DNA of 64,000 nucleotides from Palsa-343 sp036269135 (GCA_036269135.1 DATASQ010000013.1:8635-72634); one strand, 5' to 3'; positions 17,401-26,169 are shown, counted from the stretch's first letter. Notes: generated by a model not told the origin, from the sequence alone. Numbers and translations are program-made.

Positions 17401-18337
17401 TCGGCGCCGCGACCTGCCCATCCCGTCGGCGCTGCTGCTGGACAGCCAGGGCATGATCGTCAAGGTGTATCAGGGGGCTGTGGATCCGGAGGACGTTCTC
17501 CGCGACTCGCGATCGATGCCGGTAAACGCCGCGGACCGCATGCGGCGGGCGCTGCCCTTCCCGGGCATCCTGGTTCAGGACAAGCTGGCGCGCAATGACT
17601 TCACTTACGGGGTCGCCATGTTTCAGCATGGCTTTCTCGATCAGGCTCAGGACTCGTTCCTTCAGGTTCTGGCCACGCGGCCCGACGATGCCGATGCGCT
17701 TTACAATCTCGGCACGCTGAGTCTGCGTCGCCGCGATTTCTCCGCGGGGCGCCGATACCTTGAGCAGGCCGTGCAACTACGTCCTAATTACCCGGAAGCA
17801 TGGAACAATCTCGGAATGATTGCCGCCGAGGAAGGCCAGCCCGACGAGGCTGTCCGGCACTTTCAGCAATCTCTGGCGTACCGGCCGAGCTACGCCATTG
17901 CTCTGCTGAACCTTGGCAATGTGTACCGAAGGCAGAGGCTATTCGATCAGGCGCATGATTGCCTGAACCGCGCATTGGAACTGCTGCCGGACGATGCCGA
18001 GATCAGTTACAGCCTTGGCATGTTATACGCCCAGCAGAATCAATTGCAGCCCGCCTCGGACTATCTTCGGCGGGCCCTTGTCCTCAAGCCGGACTATCCG
18101 GAGGCTCTCAACAATCTTGGCATTGTCTTCGTGCGCCTCGGCAATTATTCGCTCGCTGAAGAAGAGTTCAGAACCGGCATTCGCGTCGCGCCGTCCTTTG
18201 ACCAGTCCTATCTCAATCTGGCGCGTCTTTATGCGCTCGAAAACGATCGGGAGCACGCCCGTCAGGTCCTGAGCCAACTACTCGCCCTGCAGCCGGAGAA
18301 CGCCAGCGCACGAAGGTCATTGGAACAGCTGCAATGA
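14462..18337 (+). CDS. FG-GAP/ASPIC-UnbV/redoxin-fold/TPR fusion protein, Tat-like signal
   Basis: 1291 residues; a second possible ATG lies at 14501. A twin-arginine-like signal (LISRRAVLRGMAFAATLF) opens the protein. Residues ~60-280 are unassigned, ending in a possible NTF2-like strand set. Residues ~295-690 carry FG-GAP/VCBS calcium-loop repeats (DFNNDGFDDLYV, DYDGDGRLDIHL, DYDNDGLQDIYV, DFDHDGFSDLYV), and ~750-835 an ASPIC/UnbV domain (RSNRDAIGAAITVETAG.. HWPSGARQ). Residues ~870-1030 have a thioredoxin-like fold (FSLPDVNGTMQELRSY), but the CxxC site is replaced by GAPLS. Residues ~1043-1290 are six or more TPRs. It is the first gene of a coupled operon; its stop overlaps the next start. 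Function unknown; an extracytoplasmic scaffold is a guess. Confidence 0.85.
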   Translation: MMPSSAEAKVFWIMGGGSREDRNLLISRRAVLRGMAFAATLFRPAPFFGAPFPGLGETATAPPGDLPFADVRLAPRYPATSPLTDIVALVPPGADGYISEKYAHELQAILEQWSHALRQSPEKLAFIASFLDSGISGTAAGRFAETPLRSRSGIEAVRRTFAESVTGRDAFLHGLRTSFSDAAGIDTAEFEIFAIEAVASSLLTVRTRLRYDIVLRRRDRRREERVGSWQMEWVRGDSGGWTARRWDASPETDCSSDTDAFADIAEFALGATGSWRDQLLHGSDYWRTVLDGAVGVDVYGNNGVAAGDFNNDGFDDLYVCQPAGLPNRLYRNCGDGTFEDVTERAGVGVLDNTACALFVDFDNRGWQDLLVVCGTGPLLFVNQGDGTFSLRRDAFQFARPPQGTFTHAAVADYDGDGRLDIHLCLYMYYLGLDQYHYPIPYYDARNGPPNCLFHNGGGHRFVETTEAAGLNADNNRYSFACAWGNAGRYGLPDLFVANDFGSSQLYRNNGNGTFTVVSREANVEGVGAGMSCCWCDYDNDGLQDIYVPSMWEAAGQRVSEQERFHANAPASIRELYQRHARGNALYRNQATGRFENEGREAAVEMGRWSWGSDFWDFDHDGFSDLYVTNGYISEPDRDDLASFFWRQIVGHSPDDATPSVRYERGWNAINELIRSDHTWHGYARNVFFLNLGNGTFAEASAPTGLDFSEDSRCFVLADIDHDGRLEVILKNRNAPQLRVLHNQMKSIGKSVSFQLRGHRSNRDAIGAAITVETAGRRQTKYLQAGSGFLSQHSKEVFFGIGGADAVARATIHWPSGARQVFANLPAGHRIAIDEDSEAFHAAPFLALAPNSAVANSASAGESLPRNVQTWLIEPLKAPAFSLPDVNGTMQELRSYRGGIVLLLFWSVGAPLSVDALRKLEKDPALRSGPAVTCVAVNVDDATQLGSARSTATQERISFPVLFATEEIAGVYNLIYRYMFDRRRDLPIPSALLLDSQGMIVKVYQGAVDPEDVLRDSRSMPVNAADRMRRALPFPGILVQDKLARNDFTYGVAMFQHGFLDQAQDSFLQVLATRPDDADALYNLGTLSLRRRDFSAGRRYLEQAVQLRPNYPEAWNNLGMIAAEEGQPDEAVRHFQQSLAYRPSYAIALLNLGNVYRRQRLFDQAHDCLNRALELLPDDAEISYSLGMLYAQQNQLQPASDYLRRALVLKPDYPEALNNLGIVFVRLGNYSLAEEEFRTGIRVAPSFDQSYLNLARLYALENDREHARQVLSQLLALQPENASARRSLEQLQ

Positions 18338-20859
18338 GTATTGCGACACATGGCGGAACCAGGACGCGAGTGTGCGGGTTTGCCGTCTTCAGTAGCGCGG
18401 CAGCGATCTCTGCGGTACTGCTTCTCCCGCTCTGCGCGGCCTTTCCGGCCCCGCTGCGCGGACAGAGCAGCGAGGACGCCCAGCAGATCGAGGCCCTCAT
18501 CGAGCAAAATCGTCTGGACGAAGCCCGTACCGAGACACAAGAAATTCTGCGAAGCAATCCGAGGAGCGTGGAGGGCTACAACCTGCTGGGCATGATCCTC
18601 GCGCAGCAGCAGGATCTGGCCGGCGCCGCCGCATCTTTCCGGAGAGCCCTCGCCATCGATCCTGAATCCATCAGGACCCACAACAATCTGGGCAATCTCT
18701 ATCTGATCGAGAAGGAACCCGAGCTGGCGGAAGGGGAGTTTCGCTCCGTTCTTCGGCGCGATCCGGCGAATCGCGCTGCCAATTACAATCTCGGCGTTCT
18801 ACTTATGGTCAAAGGCTGTCCTGCGGATGCCATTGTGCGCTTCCGGCGGGTTCAGCCGGCCGACGCATCCACGCGCCTGCAACTGGTCCGCGCTTACTTC
18901 GACAACAAGCAGTCTTCTCTCGCGCTGCAGGCCGCCCATCAACTTTCAGCCGCAGCCAGGAGCGACGTACAAGTACACTTCTCGCTCGGCGTTCTCCTCG
19001 GCTCCGAGAAACAGTACAAGGCCGCGCAGCTGGAACTGGAAAAGGCTGACGCGCTGCAGCCCGGCACCTTCGAGATCCTCTATAACCTCGGTGAGGACCT
19101 GCTGCGGAGCGCTCAGTACCCCCAGGCTGAACTGGTGCTGACCCGCGCCCTGCGTCTTCGCCCCGACTCGGCAGATGCGCTGTATCGCATGGGTCAGGTC
19201 CTGACAAACGAATCCCGTCCTCTCGACGCTCTGGATGTGCTCGTCCGCGCCCGCAAACTGGATCCGCGGAATGTGAACATCCTGTTTCTCATGGCTCAAA
19301 TCAGCATGTCCCGGAATTACTTTGAGGATGCCATCCCGGTCCTGAAAGACGGATTGAAAATCGCGCCGCGCCAGCCCGCCCTGATCGCCGCACTGGGAGA
19401 GTGTTACGTCATGGCGGGTGAGTCGGAGAAAGCGATTGCCGCCTTCGATCAGCTGGTTCAGATCGAGCATTCTGCGCGCTCGTATGCCTTTCTCGGCCTG
19501 TCTTACAGGAGCCTGGGCCGCTTTGACCAGGCGAAGCAGGAGTTCCTGCTCGGCCTTCAGCTGGACCCAAAAAACAGTGTCTGCCTCTATAACATGGGTT
19601 ACATCGCTGAGCGGCAGGGCAAAGCCGCAACCGCGGAGAAGTATTTTGAGCAGGCGCTGCAGCACGCCCCCAATTACTCCGACGCGATCCTCGAGCTAGC
19701 GAACCTCAGAATTGCCGCAGGGCGGCCGCAGGAGGCCGAGGCGTTGCTGCGGCGCTACGTGCGCGTCAGTCACGATCCGGCGACCGGCTACTACAAGCTC
19801 GCGATGGTGGAGCGCAGCTTGCGCGAGATGGATGCGGCCAATCGCGATCTGGCGGTCTTCAGGACCCTGTCCAGCCAGTCGGCATCCGGCTCCTATCCAT
19901 ATCAGCATCTCTTCGACTATCTGGCCGACCGTTCGCAGTTGCCCACGCAGGCGCGCCAGCAACTCGATGTTCAGCAGGTTGTGGAGGAAGCGAAGAAGCA
20001 TCCGGATCGGCCGGAAAGCCTCTACTTCCTGGCCGAGACTTATCTCAAATCCGGCCAGAAAGACAAAGCGCTTCAGGTGACCGCGCAGCTCGATCAGGTG
20101 GCGCAGGGCGACTACCGCATGTTCACTCTCGTCGGCGTGCTCATGGCACGCTATCGCCTCTTCGACGGAGCGATCGACCATCTTACGATCGCCCTGCAGG
20201 CCGGCGTCGACACGGATCAGCTCCGATTCGATCTGGCGGACACCTACTTCCGCGCGCATCATTACCAGGAAGCTCTGGAAACCGCGCTGCAGGTCTCTCC
20301 TGAAGGTCGAAAGGACGAAGCATGGCTTGCCCTGCTGGCGGATACCTATGCCCATCTCGGCCAGCTCGACCGCGCCTCGGCCATGTATCGCGACGCGATC
20401 GCCCGGAATCCGGACAATGATCAGGATTATCTTTCCCTGGCCCTGATTCAGCTCCGTGCCGGCGATCCGGACGCGGCTCGCCAGACCCTCAATTGCGGCC
20501 GGACGCGCATTCCGGAATCGGGCAAGCTGTTCTGGGGACTCGGCATTGTATCCGCTCTGCAGGGCCGTAACGACGAGGCTGCCAGCGAACTGGAGCGCGC
20601 CGTCGACCTGCTGCCTGAGTGGCCGGGCGCCTACTCCGCGCTGGGCGTCTTCTATTTCCAGAACGGGCAGGTGGTCCAGGCCAGAGAGGTATTTGAGCGC
20701 TTCAGGAGCAGCGACGCCAGCGGCAGTCTTTCGAGCGATCAGATCGAGCGGGTACTCGACGCGGCGGCAGGCGGGAGTGCGCCCCGTCATTCCATGGATG
20801 CTCGGGCGCGCGCGCAGTTTCTTCAATGGGCGCTATTGCTTGCGGATCGAACTCTATGA
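18334..20859 (+). CDS. Large secreted TPR protein
   Basis: 841 residues. The ATG overlaps the preceding stop as ATGA (18334-18337), implying translational coupling. An N-terminal signal (AAAISAVLLLPLCAAFPAPLRG) precedes close to twenty TPRs covering nearly the whole protein, for example VEGYNLLGMILAQQQDLAGAAASF and IRTHNNLGNLYLIEKEPELAE. No catalytic domain is seen. Between two FG-GAP/UnbV genes it most likely acts as a protein-binding scaffold in the same extracytoplasmic assembly. It overlaps the next gene by four bases. Confidence 0.85.
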   Translation: MSIATHGGTRTRVCGFAVFSSAAAISAVLLLPLCAAFPAPLRGQSSEDAQQIEALIEQNRLDEARTETQEILRSNPRSVEGYNLLGMILAQQQDLAGAAASFRRALAIDPESIRTHNNLGNLYLIEKEPELAEGEFRSVLRRDPANRAANYNLGVLLMVKGCPADAIVRFRRVQPADASTRLQLVRAYFDNKQSSLALQAAHQLSAAARSDVQVHFSLGVLLGSEKQYKAAQLELEKADALQPGTFEILYNLGEDLLRSAQYPQAELVLTRALRLRPDSADALYRMGQVLTNESRPLDALDVLVRARKLDPRNVNILFLMAQISMSRNYFEDAIPVLKDGLKIAPRQPALIAALGECYVMAGESEKAIAAFDQLVQIEHSARSYAFLGLSYRSLGRFDQAKQEFLLGLQLDPKNSVCLYNMGYIAERQGKAATAEKYFEQALQHAPNYSDAILELANLRIAAGRPQEAEALLRRYVRVSHDPATGYYKLAMVERSLREMDAANRDLAVFRTLSSQSASGSYPYQHLFDYLADRSQLPTQARQQLDVQQVVEEAKKHPDRPESLYFLAETYLKSGQKDKALQVTAQLDQVAQGDYRMFTLVGVLMARYRLFDGAIDHLTIALQAGVDTDQLRFDLADTYFRAHHYQEALETALQVSPEGRKDEAWLALLADTYAHLGQLDRASAMYRDAIARNPDNDQDYLSLALIQLRAGDPDAARQTLNCGRTRIPESGKLFWGLGIVSALQGRNDEAASELERAVDLLPEWPGAYSALGVFYFQNGQVVQAREVFERFRSSDASGSLSSDQIERVLDAAAGGSAPRHSMDARARAQFLQWALLLADRTL

Positions 20860-22595
20860 ACCGGCCCATGCGCTATGGCACCCTCCTGTTCGCCGTAGTC
20901 GGCGGCGCCTGTAGTTTATGGTCCGGAGTCAGCGGTGCGCAGCGGTCCGCGAAGCCTGAACCCCCTGCCACCGTCCGCTTTATCGATATCCGGAAAGCTG
21001 CCGGGATCACTTTCGTACAGGATTCCACGGAAACTCCGGAAAAATATTATCTGGAAACCATGGGTACGGGCGCGGGCTGGATCGACTACGACCAGGATGG
21101 GCTCATGGACCTGTTCCTCGTGCAATCGGGCGCAACCGACGCGTATAAGCCCGAGCATCCACTGCGCTCCGCGCTCTATCGCAACAATGGCGATGGCACG
21201 TTTACTGACGTGACTTCTAAGGCGGGCGTGGGCGGCGAGGGCCACTATGGCCAGGGTGTAGCGGTCGGCGACTTCGATAACGACGGCTATCCCGACCTCT
21301 ATGTCACCGGGTATGGCCGCGCCATCCTTTACCACAACAACGGCAACGGCACCTTTACCGATGTTACGGCGAAGGCCGGCGTCGCCGATGAGGGGCAATG
21401 GTCCACCAGCGCGGCCTGGGTCGATTTCGATAAAGATGGCTGGCTCGATCTTGTCGTCCTCAACTATCTCGACTGGACTCCCAAAAACAACCTCTGGTGC
21501 GGAGAAAGGGCTCGTGGATACCGCTCCTACTGCAATCCTAATAACTACGCGGGAGAGCACATCCGCCTCTATCGCAATAACCATGACGGCACCTTCACCG
21601 ACGTCAGCGCCAAATCCGGCGTCGGGCTGCCCGAAGCGAAGGGGATGGGGGTCGTCACCGCGGATTTCTTCAATCAGGGATGGCCGGATATCGCCGTCGC
21701 CAACGACACCTGGCCCAATTTCCTCTTTCAGAACAAGGGCAACGGCACGTTTTCCGATGTATCGCTGATCTCGGGGATTGCCGCCAGCGAGGATGGCAAG
21801 TATGAAGCGGGCATGGGCATTGACGCCGCCGATGTAGATGGCGATGGCTTACTGGACGTCTACATTACCCACCTCGACTTTGAGCTGGATCGCCTCTATC
21901 ACAACAACGGCGACGGTACCTTCACCGATGCAACCTATTCCTCGGGCATCGGCAACAAGGCGATGTTTCTCAGCGGGGTCGCGGCTAAATTCCTTGATTA
22001 CGACAACGATGGCTGGCCCGATATCGTGCAGGCGAATGGAGCCATGGTCGATAACGTGAGCCTCTATCACAGCGAGGTCACTTACAAAGAGCCGCTGCTG
22101 ATGTGGCATAACCTGGGACATGGCCACTTCGACCGAGTCTCCAGCGCTCTGGGGCCGGACTTCAATCGTCCGGTGGCCGGTCGCGGGCTGGCCACAGCCG
22201 ACTTCCTCAACGACGGCAACGTTGGTTTCGTGGTCAACTGCCGCGGAGATTCTCCCGAGCTGATGCGCAACGAGGGCGGGACCGGGAATCACTGGCTGGA
22301 GGTGCTTCTCATCGGGACGCGATCCAACCGCGACGGCATCGGTTCGGTGCTCAAACTCACCGCGGGCGATCTCGTGCGCGTAGACCAGGCGAAGGGCGGG
22401 ACCAGCTACATGTCCGCCAGCGATCCGCGCATCCATTTCGGGCTCGGACGGCACACGAAGATCGATTCCCTGGTGATAGAGTGGCCCAGCGGTCAAAGCG
22501 ACAAGCTGACGAATCTGCCTGTCGACACGATCATCGCGGTGAAGGAAGGGGTGGGGATCGTGCCCCACCCTTTCCCGAAAGTAAGGACGAAATAG
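20856..22595 (+). CDS. CRTAC1-family FG-GAP/ASPIC-UnbV protein
   Basis: 579 residues. I place the start at 20856, where ATGA overlaps the TPR stop, rather than at the in-frame ATG 30 bases earlier inside that gene; the product then has a signal peptide (MNRPMRYGTLLFAVVGGAC). It contains a series of calcium-binding blade loops (DYDQDGLMDLFLV, DFDNDGYPDLYVT, DFDKDGWLDLVVL, DVDGDGLLDVYIT, DYDNDGWPDIVQ) alternating with LYRNNGDGTFTDVT strands, a beta-propeller resembling integrin alpha. The C-terminal ~90 residues are ASPIC/UnbV (GTRSNRDGIGSVLKLTAGD, IEWPSGQSDKL). Such proteins are numerous in Acidobacteriota; their role is not established. Confidence 0.9.
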   Translation: MNRPMRYGTLLFAVVGGACSLWSGVSGAQRSAKPEPPATVRFIDIRKAAGITFVQDSTETPEKYYLETMGTGAGWIDYDQDGLMDLFLVQSGATDAYKPEHPLRSALYRNNGDGTFTDVTSKAGVGGEGHYGQGVAVGDFDNDGYPDLYVTGYGRAILYHNNGNGTFTDVTAKAGVADEGQWSTSAAWVDFDKDGWLDLVVLNYLDWTPKNNLWCGERARGYRSYCNPNNYAGEHIRLYRNNHDGTFTDVSAKSGVGLPEAKGMGVVTADFFNQGWPDIAVANDTWPNFLFQNKGNGTFSDVSLISGIAASEDGKYEAGMGIDAADVDGDGLLDVYITHLDFELDRLYHNNGDGTFTDATYSSGIGNKAMFLSGVAAKFLDYDNDGWPDIVQANGAMVDNVSLYHSEVTYKEPLLMWHNLGHGHFDRVSSALGPDFNRPVAGRGLATADFLNDGNVGFVVNCRGDSPELMRNEGGTGNHWLEVLLIGTRSNRDGIGSVLKLTAGDLVRVDQAKGGTSYMSASDPRIHFGLGRHTKIDSLVIEWPSGQSDKLTNLPVDTIIAVKEGVGIVPHPFPKVRTK

Positions 22596-22658
22596 CCGTA
22601 CAGAGCATCGTCGGCTCGCTTGATTGAATCCAGACGGAAAGGGAAAAATCTATCTTCG

Positions 22659-24440
22659 ATGACCATACCGCGGCGACGATTCCTGGGCTCTTCGATTTTC
22701 GTCCTGGGCAGCACTCTTCTCGATGTTCTCACCACACCGCTGTGGCGCTGGGGTGAATCCAGTGTGGTTCAGGCGAAGGTGTCGCCGGTGCCTGGCTCAC
22801 CCGTGCAGTTTATTGACGTCGGACGCCAGGCCGGCCTGAATATTCCCAATGTCTGGGGTGGCGTCGATACCAAGCGCGTGATTATTGAGACGAAGGGCAG
22901 CGGAATCGCTTTCTTTGATTACGATCACGACGGCTGGCTCGATATCTATATGACCAATGGCAGTCGGCTCGACACACAATGGCCTCCAGGTCAGACGCCT
23001 ACTACGCATCTGTACAAGAACAATCGCGACGGCACGTTTACGGATGTGACGGCACAATCCGGTCTGGCTCGCAGCGGCTGGCAGACCGGCGTCTGTGTCG
23101 GCGATTACAACAACGATGGCTGGGATGACCTGTTCTGCACCTTCTGGGGACGCAACATCCTTTTCCATAACAACGGGGACGGCACCTTCACCGATGTCAC
23201 AAAGAAAGCCGGCATTTATCGGGAGAAGGGCAGATGGGGAACCGGCTGTACCTTTCTGGACTACGATCGCGACGGTCATCTCGATCTGTTCGTGTGTAAC
23301 TTCGTGGCCCTGGATCCGGATCATCCTCCTCCCCGGGACAGCGCTTCCTTTTGTCAGTGGAAGGGGATGCCCACCATGTGCGGACCCCGAGGTTTGCCCG
23401 GGGATACCAACATCCTGTACCACAACAATGGAGACGGCACCTTTACCGACGTATCGGAAAAGGCCGGAATTCTCAAGCCGGGCCCGCGCTACTCCATTAC
23501 GGCCGTCTCGTATGACTTCGACAACGACGGCTGGCCCGACATTTACGTGGCGGTTGACTCCGAACCGGCCATTCTCTTCCAGAACAACCGCAACGGCACC
23601 TTCACTGACGTGGCGGTCATGGCCGGCTGCGCCTACAACAACGATGGCCATGAGCAGGCCGGCATGGGTCTCGGCGTCGCCGACTACGACTGTGACGGCT
23701 GGCTCGATATCTTCAAGACCAACTTCGCCGACGATACCTGCGACCTCTATCACAACAACGGCGACGGTACATTTACCGAGTTATCCTTCAATTCCGGTAT
23801 TGGGATCAATAACAAATATGTCGCGTGGGGCTGTGGCTTCATTGACTACGACAACGACGGCTGGGCCGACATCGTGCAGGTGAACGGGCACGTCTATCCT
23901 GAGGTCGACCGGTATAACTTCGGCGAGAGTTTCAAAAACCCGCGTCTGGTCTACAGGAATCTTGGCAATGGAACCTTCAAAGATGTCTCCGCCGAGATGG
24001 GCCCCGGCATCACGGAGCGATACTCCAGCCGCGGTGCGGCTTTCGGTGACTACGACAACGATGGTGGGATGGACGTACTCATTCTCAACATGAACGACCT
24101 GCCCTCTCTTCTGCACAACGTGGGGGGGAACAAGCAGAACTGGATCAAGCTGAAGCTGATCGGCACCCATTGCAATCGCACCGCGATTGGCGCGCGCGCG
24201 CGGGTGATCACAGGCAAGCATGTCCAGATCGACGAGGTGCACAGCGGCACCAGCGTGATGTCGCAGAGCGACCTGCGCCTGCACTTCGGGCTGGGAACTG
24301 CGGAGTTTGTCGATGTCATCGAGATCCGGTGGCCCACCACCCTGAAGCTGGAGCGCTTCACGCACGTACCGGCGAATCAGATTCTTACTATTCGTGAAGG
24401 CGAGGGGATGGTCGGGACCCTGAAGCCGCGCAGCGCCTGA
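22659..24440 (+). CDS. CRTAC1-family FG-GAP/ASPIC-UnbV protein, Tat-exported
   Basis: 593 residues from the ATG at 22659, which yields a textbook twin-arginine start (MTIPRRRFLGSSIFVLGSTLL); the frame extends to a TTG at 22620. The body repeats calcium-loop propeller blades (DYDHDGWLDIYMT, DYNNDGWDDLFCT, DYDRDGHLDLFVC, DFDNDGWPDIYVA, DYDCDGWLDIFKT, DYDNDGWADIVQV) and ends in ASPIC/UnbV (GTHCNRTAIGARARVITGK, RWPTTLKLERF). It is a tandem paralogue of the preceding gene but uses Tat instead of Sec export. Last gene of the operon; it converges on the TPR gene at 24453 with 12 bases between. Confidence 0.9.
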   Translation: MTIPRRRFLGSSIFVLGSTLLDVLTTPLWRWGESSVVQAKVSPVPGSPVQFIDVGRQAGLNIPNVWGGVDTKRVIIETKGSGIAFFDYDHDGWLDIYMTNGSRLDTQWPPGQTPTTHLYKNNRDGTFTDVTAQSGLARSGWQTGVCVGDYNNDGWDDLFCTFWGRNILFHNNGDGTFTDVTKKAGIYREKGRWGTGCTFLDYDRDGHLDLFVCNFVALDPDHPPPRDSASFCQWKGMPTMCGPRGLPGDTNILYHNNGDGTFTDVSEKAGILKPGPRYSITAVSYDFDNDGWPDIYVAVDSEPAILFQNNRNGTFTDVAVMAGCAYNNDGHEQAGMGLGVADYDCDGWLDIFKTNFADDTCDLYHNNGDGTFTELSFNSGIGINNKYVAWGCGFIDYDNDGWADIVQVNGHVYPEVDRYNFGESFKNPRLVYRNLGNGTFKDVSAEMGPGITERYSSRGAAFGDYDNDGGMDVLILNMNDLPSLLHNVGGNKQNWIKLKLIGTHCNRTAIGARARVITGKHVQIDEVHSGTSVMSQSDLRLHFGLGTAEFVDVIEIRWPTTLKLERFTHVPANQILTIREGEGMVGTLKPRSA

Positions 24441-24452
24441 GGGGACGCAGCA

Positions 24453-26126
24453 TCACGGCTGCCCGGAACTCGAGGTCTGCAGCGCATCGAGCACGCGAAA
24501 CTGCTTGATGGCCCGCCGCCGCCGTTCCACTTCTTCCTTCTGTTCCTGATCGATTTTCTGGTGCAGCGCCAGCTCCTCGCGCGCCTTGTCGCGCTCGCCC
24601 ACACGGTCATAGGCCATGGCCAGCCGATAGTGCGCCTCGCTCATGCCGGGATCCGCTGCAACGGCCCGCTGAAAATAATCGACTGAACCACTGTAGTCGT
24701 TGCGCAAAAAGCGCAGCACACCCAGCTGCAGCCAGGCTACGGCACACCGCGGATCGGCAGTTACAGCCTGGTGCAGCAGTGCCTCGACCGGAGCGGTCCC
24801 CGCCGCATCGATCGGCATCCCATCATGCTTCCACAAGGCTACCGCATAGTCATAGCTGGCCAGAGGATTCGAGGGCTGCATCTCCAAAAACCGCTTCAGC
24901 CGCGGCGTCACGCAAGGCAGCGGGTCGGAGACAACCGCCACAATCCGCCCCATGAAGAGATAGGGCTCAGCATCCCGGGGATCCAGATCCGACGCTGCGC
25001 ACAGCCGCAATGCGGCCTGATCGTAAAGCGCGCCGGCGAACAGCGTCGCGCCCAGGGCGGTCATCATGCGCTCGGAGTCCGGGTGCGCCTTCACCCCGGC
25101 GGTAAAGACTTCCTTTGCCTGCCACACCGCGCGATGCAGAAGAAGCTCGGAGCCCCATGCAAAGTAGTTCTGTTCGCTCGGGTCTTCCTGAACGGCGCGC
25201 CTGAACTCGCGCACCGCGGTCAGCGGATCGCCGAGTTTTTCGTCTAACTCGCCCGCCAGCCGCTCGAGATCGCCGTTCTCGCCACGAGTCAGCAGCTTGT
25301 GGGCGTGATCGCGGGCTTCGGCGTAGTTGCCCGCGCCTCGCAGGGCCTGGGTCAGCTCCAGCTCGTTGGCAAAGTCCTCCGGACGGATGCGGTATGCCGC
25401 CAGCAGCGGAGGCACCGCGTCAGCATCTTTCTGTGCATCGAGATAAAAGACGCCAAGATGATGATTGGATTCGAAGTCGTCGGGCGCCTTTACCGCCGCG
25501 GCGCGCAGTGCGCTTTCCTGCTGCTTCCACGCAGCCGTTGCGCGTATGGGCACGTGCGCGTTTACTTCCGGTCCCAGGTGGATCGCCTCTCGATTCAGAG
25601 CTTCGCTCGCCCGTAGAACTGTGTCGGAGCCGTGCCCCCCGGCGGCCGTCCAGTCCGTGACGCCGGCAATCGTGAAGTTCGGCTCGTCGGCAAACTGCAT
25701 GGCGGCTCCGGCCCCGCTGGTCAGAGCCGGCTTCTTCTCCGCCCGGATCGTGAGGTCGAGTAACACCCTCGAGGAAGCTTCGACATGCACGGTCGCCAGC
25801 GCGCGGCCCACGCCGGCCTTCTCGGCGGTCACCGTGTAATCCCCAGCTACGGCACCGGGCAAGAGAAACCGTCCATCCGCATGGCTCCGGGATTCTGCGA
25901 TTATTGTGCTCCCGGACTTCAGACGCACAACCGCATCGCTCACCGGTACACCGTCTGCATTCCGGATCGACCCGGCCACGACGCTTCCTGGCGCATGCTG
26001 CGCATGGGCCCATGTCCCCAGGACGAGGAGCATCGTCAGCAGCCACCCGCCGGCGAATCGATAGCACTGTCGATCATGGAGGGAGCGTGAGCCGATCCGC
26101 ACGAGCTCCCGGGCGACTGTGTTCAT
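24453..26126 (-). CDS. Secreted protein: carboxypeptidase-regulatory-like domain plus TPRs
   Basis: 557 residues. AGGAGG lies 6 bases before the ATG. After a signal peptide (GGWLLTMLLVLGTWAHA), residues ~47-130 form the same Ig-like carboxypeptidase-regulatory fold that begins the TonB receptors (AGSIRNADGVPVSDAVVRLKSG). TPRs follow from ~195 to 530, with a Lys/Glu/Arg-rich tail. The TPR part is paralogous to the 8496-9917 product. A regulatory domain like that of the receptors on a TPR protein suggests contact with receptors or the cell surface; this is inference. Its promoter faces that of the beta-galactosidase gene. Confidence 0.85.
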   Translation of the reverse strand: MNTVARELVRIGSRSLHDRQCYRFAGGWLLTMLLVLGTWAHAQHAPGSVVAGSIRNADGVPVSDAVVRLKSGSTIIAESRSHADGRFLLPGAVAGDYTVTAEKAGVGRALATVHVEASSRVLLDLTIRAEKKPALTSGAGAAMQFADEPNFTIAGVTDWTAAGGHGSDTVLRASEALNREAIHLGPEVNAHVPIRATAAWKQQESALRAAAVKAPDDFESNHHLGVFYLDAQKDADAVPPLLAAYRIRPEDFANELELTQALRGAGNYAEARDHAHKLLTRGENGDLERLAGELDEKLGDPLTAVREFRRAVQEDPSEQNYFAWGSELLLHRAVWQAKEVFTAGVKAHPDSERMMTALGATLFAGALYDQAALRLCAASDLDPRDAEPYLFMGRIVAVVSDPLPCVTPRLKRFLEMQPSNPLASYDYAVALWKHDGMPIDAAGTAPVEALLHQAVTADPRCAVAWLQLGVLRFLRNDYSGSVDYFQRAVAADPGMSEAHYRLAMAYDRVGERDKAREELALHQKIDQEQKEEVERRRRAIKQFRVLDALQTSSSGQP

Positions 26127-26141
26127 TCGCTTCCTCCTCGT

Positions 26142-26169
26142 CGAAAGCGTTCGCGGCGTTGCTATTGTA
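26142..26169 (-). promoter_or_regulatory. -10 box and operator-like palindrome for the 26126 TPR gene
   Basis: On the minus strand a TACAAT hexamer (26169-26164) could be a -10. CGAAAGCGTTCG (26142-26153) follows 10 bases downstream and matches its reverse complement at 10 of 12 positions. The -35 is not convincing. The arrangement mirrors the -10-then-operator layout of the facing beta-galactosidase promoter. Confidence 0.35.

Noticed and set aside
21180..24080. Repeated short DNA units (AACAACGGCGACGG-like) suggesting a CRISPR or tandem repeat
   Set aside because: They are codons of FG-GAP blades with varied spacing inside intact genes; no spacer-repeat structure.
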